From: Planctomycetaceae bacterium
Lineage (GTDB): Bacteria > Planctomycetota > Planctomycetia > Pirellulales > Thermoguttaceae
Assembly: GCA_009776995.1 (NCBI GenBank)
Contig: WRMR01000223.1
Coordinates: 1 to 7,826, forward strand
Reading direction: 5' to 3'
DNA length: 7,826 bases
Numbering within the stretch: the stretch's first letter is position 1; the number at the start of each line of letters is the position of its first letter. Under the pieces are notes generated by a model, which was not told where the DNA came from, ran no database searches, and saw nothing but the letters and a program-made list of their open reading frames with translations. The translations under genes and the position numbers were made by a program. This document shows positions 6,498 through 7,826 of the stretch, in pieces.

Positions 6498-6511
6498 GTT
6501 GCGCAATGACA
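6498..6511 (+). promoter_or_regulatory. Candidate operator, copy 2 (GTTGCGCAATGACA)
   Basis: This is an exact 14-bp repeat of 4276-4289, including the palindrome TTGCGCAA, in the same orientation. It lies in the 84-bp gap between the ankyrin gene and the ECF sigma gene, 40 bp before the sigma start codon. A second shared word, GGGTTGACA, follows both copies (4334-4342 and 6532-6540) but at different spacing, 58 versus 34 bp between word starts. Co-regulation is a hypothesis. Confidence 0.35.
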
Positions 6512-6551
6512 GGATCACAGTTTTTGGGCACGGGTTGACAAAGGCATCACC

Positions 6552-7175
6552 ATGACATTTGAACCTGACTTGACATGCTGGATTCAGCGGCTGGGGGACG
6601 GTGATTCCCGTGCGGCGGAACTCCTTTGGGAGGCGTACTTTGAGAAGCTCGTCCATCTGGCGCGGCGCAAACTGGCCGGGGTCACGCTCCGGGCGGCGGA
6701 CGAAGAGGACGTGGCTCTGTCGGCCATGTACAGTTTTTACCGGGGGATGCAGGAGAAAAAATTCGGCTGGGTCGCCGACCGCACTGATTTGTGGAAGTTG
6801 CTCGTCACCATCACGGCGAGGAAAGCCTGCATCCAGCGTCGTTCGCATCTGACGCAAAAACGCGGCGGCGGTCGCGTCCAGGGCGAATCGTTTTTCGACC
6901 GCCGCAAAAGTCCCGACGGTGACAATTTCGGGAACGGCATCGCCGATGTCCTGGGACACGAGCCGACGCCGGAAATCGCCGCCGGAGTCGCCGAAACCTG
7001 CCAGGTGATGCTCGACCGGCTGGGTGACGAACGCCTGCGCGAAATCGCCGTTATGACGCTCGAAGGCATGACCACCACCGATATTGCCGAAAAACTCGGC
7101 TGTGTCCGGCGCACCATTGAGCGGAAATTGGAGAGAATCAGAGAGATTTGGTCGTCTGAACCACGATTTTTATAA
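6552..7175 (+). CDS. ECF-type RNA polymerase sigma factor
   Basis: A 207-residue alternative sigma factor that would direct RNA polymerase to a specific promoter set. The start is the ATG at 6552, with AAAGG at 6540-6544 7 nt upstream. Region 2 spans about residues 20-97 (AAELLWEAYFEKLVHLARRK, DEEDVALSAMYSFYRGM, DLWKLLVTITARKACIQRR). A basic, Gly-rich linker follows (about 98-145). Region 4 spans about 150-200, with a clear helix-turn-helix (MTTTDIAEKLGCVRRTIERK, 173-192). Length and sequence style fit the Sigma70_ECF family that is expanded in planctomycetes. No anti-sigma factor or kinase gene is adjacent within the window. It follows the ankyrin gene by 84 bp in the same direction, so co-transcription is possible. 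The last codons run directly into a period-9 repeat, and the stop TAA shares bases with its first unit. Confidence 0.92.
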   Translation: MTFEPDLTCWIQRLGDGDSRAAELLWEAYFEKLVHLARRKLAGVTLRAADEEDVALSAMYSFYRGMQEKKFGWVADRTDLWKLLVTITARKACIQRRSHLTQKRGGGRVQGESFFDRRKSPDGDNFGNGIADVLGHEPTPEIAAGVAETCQVMLDRLGDERLREIAVMTLEGMTTTDIAEKLGCVRRTIERKLERIREIWSSEPRFL

Positions 7176-7305
7176 GATTAACAAGATGATCAAGATTTTT
7201 AAGAGTACAATATCAGCTACAAATTTGGCCACTCTTTTTTCATGCAAAAACTATGTTTCTGGTTATTTTGAGTGAAATCATCTTGGAAATCTCGCAAATC
7301 TTATT
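7171..7305. repeat. Imperfect inverted repeat of 9-bp units upstream of GxxExxY gene
   Basis: The left arm, 7171-7202, contains three 9-bp units: AAGATTAAC, AAGATGATC, AAGATTTTT (7174-7200). The right arm, 7274-7305, carries the reverse complement pattern (ATCTTGG, AAATCTCGC, AAATCTTAT). The arms match at about 21 of 32 positions when one is reversed and complemented, and enclose about 71 bp. The left arm overlaps the sigma gene stop codon. The arrangement resembles the element at 125-268 in architecture but not in sequence. From memory, AAGATTAACAAGAT-like short repeats are common beside GxxExxY genes. Confidence 0.6.
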
Positions 7306-7310
7306 ACAAT
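7283..7310 (+). promoter_or_regulatory. Possible promoter for GxxExxY gene
   Basis: TTGGAA at 7283-7288 and TACAAT at 7305-7310 are separated by 16 bp and lie about 20 bp before the ATG at 7330. The match to the sigma-70 consensus is 4/6 and 5/6. The elements fall in the right arm of the inverted repeat, so the match could be incidental. Confidence 0.3.
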
Positions 7311-7329
7311 CCCCGGTTCTGAAGACAAT

Positions 7330-7770
7330 ATGCAAAAAAGCGAACAAGATCAACTCACACACAGCGTCATTGGTTGTGCCATGGAAGTCCACAGCATTTT
7401 GGGAAACGGGTTTCAGGAAGTGATTTATCAACGGGCATTATCGATCGAAATGAAGTTGCGCCATATTGAACATCAACGCGAGTTTGAAATGCCGTTATTT
7501 TACAAAGGCATTGACGTGGGACAAAGGCGAGTTGATTTTTTAGTGGCCAACGAAATATCCGTTGAAATAAAAGCAATGATCAATTTGGAAGATGTGCATT
7601 TGGCCCAAGCCATAAATTACTTGGAAGCATATCATATCCAGACTGGATTATTAATCAATTTTGGTGCGAAAAGCTTGCAATTCAAAAGATTGTTTAATAG
7701 ACTTGTTCGGAAACCCCGCTTTGGGCAAATCGCAAAGCGATTTTTTCTGATCACTGCGTTCTTTCGTTAA
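7330..7770 (+). CDS. GxxExxY family protein (PD-(D/E)XK-like)
   Basis: A 146-residue protein carrying the signature that names the family, G27-F-Q-E30-V-I-Y33, after a helix HSVIGCAMEVHSILG. It has a nuclease-like core of Asp69 (RRVDFLV), Glu79-x-Lys81 (SVEIKAM) and a QAINYL motif (93-98), then GLLINFGAKSLQFKRL (106-121). This order is typical of the family and resembles PD-(D/E)XK nucleases, but no biochemical function is established to my knowledge. Family members usually end near residue 125. Here about 20 residues (RKPRFGQIAKRFFLITAFFR) follow, encoded across a terminator-like hairpin. The gene is more AT-rich than its neighbours and sits behind a period-9 inverted repeat, consistent with lateral spread. 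The start ATG at 7330 has only a weak GAAGA upstream. Confidence 0.9.
   Translation: MQKSEQDQLTHSVIGCAMEVHSILGNGFQEVIYQRALSIEMKLRHIEHQREFEMPLFYKGIDVGQRRVDFLVANEISVEIKAMINLEDVHLAQAINYLEAYHIQTGLLINFGAKSLQFKRLFNRLVRKPRFGQIAKRFFLITAFFR
7717..7746 (+). terminator. Intrinsic terminator-like hairpin inside the gene's 3' end
   Basis: CGCTTTG (7717-7723) pairs perfectly with CAAAGCG (7733-7739) around a 9-nt loop, followed by A and six T residues (7741-7746). A competing hairpin, AAATCGC/GCGATTT (7727-7733 with 7737-7743), uses the same T-run. The structure lies before the stop codon of the GxxExxY gene (7768-7770), which is unusual for a functional terminator. Confidence 0.5.
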
Positions 7771-7826
7771 GCTTTTGCACCTTCCGCATCAACTTTTCAT
7801 CGCAAAGTCCCCCATGTTTTTCTCAT

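Noticed and set aside
7771..7826. 3' end of a minus-strand gene entering from the right edge
   Set aside because: Only an 11-codon open stretch to a stop at 7791-7789 is visible, which is too short to support a gene call.

Overview
The window reads as chromosome from a Planctomycetota bacterium, most likely near the Pirellulales. This is an inference from the gene set: an ECF-type sigma factor of the planctomycete kind, a stand-alone sigma region-2 protein next to a long secreted SH3-domain protein, an exported ankyrin-repeat protein, and a GxxExxY protein. No rRNA, tRNA, CRISPR array or transposase gene was seen.

Layout: two divergent gene groups share an intergenic region at about 4141-4415. 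The left group is on the minus strand, in transcription order: a 105-residue sigma region-2-only protein (4124-3807), an 879-residue secreted protein with two SH3-like domains and a long disordered linker (3714-1075), and a 170-residue exported protein, possibly NTF2-like (962-450). The right group is on the plus strand: a 683-residue ankyrin-repeat lipoprotein (4416-6467), an ECF sigma factor (6552-7175) and a GxxExxY protein (7330-7770). Positions 1-449 hold no convincing gene.

The most unusual material is between the genes. Arrays of 7-bp tandem repeats lie at or just after the 3' end of each of the three minus-strand genes (354-405, 1040-1088, 3713-3806). One array supplies the last codons and stop of the SH3 protein, and another abuts the stop codon of the sigma-2 protein. 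A composite repeat (a GTCAC/GTGAC palindrome plus heptamers) occurs twice in the same orientation and brackets the small exported-protein gene. A different style of repeat, about 9 bp in period and arranged as large imperfect inverted repeats, occurs at 125-268 and at 7171-7305, just upstream of the GxxExxY gene.

Functionally, the right group suggests a surface or periplasmic ankyrin lipoprotein next to, and perhaps co-regulated with, a sigma factor. A 14-bp sequence containing the palindrome TTGCGCAA lies upstream of both genes. The left group pairs a sigma-like protein lacking the promoter -35 recognition domain with two cell-envelope proteins. No enzymatic pathway can be assigned, and the links between the genes are hypotheses from position only.
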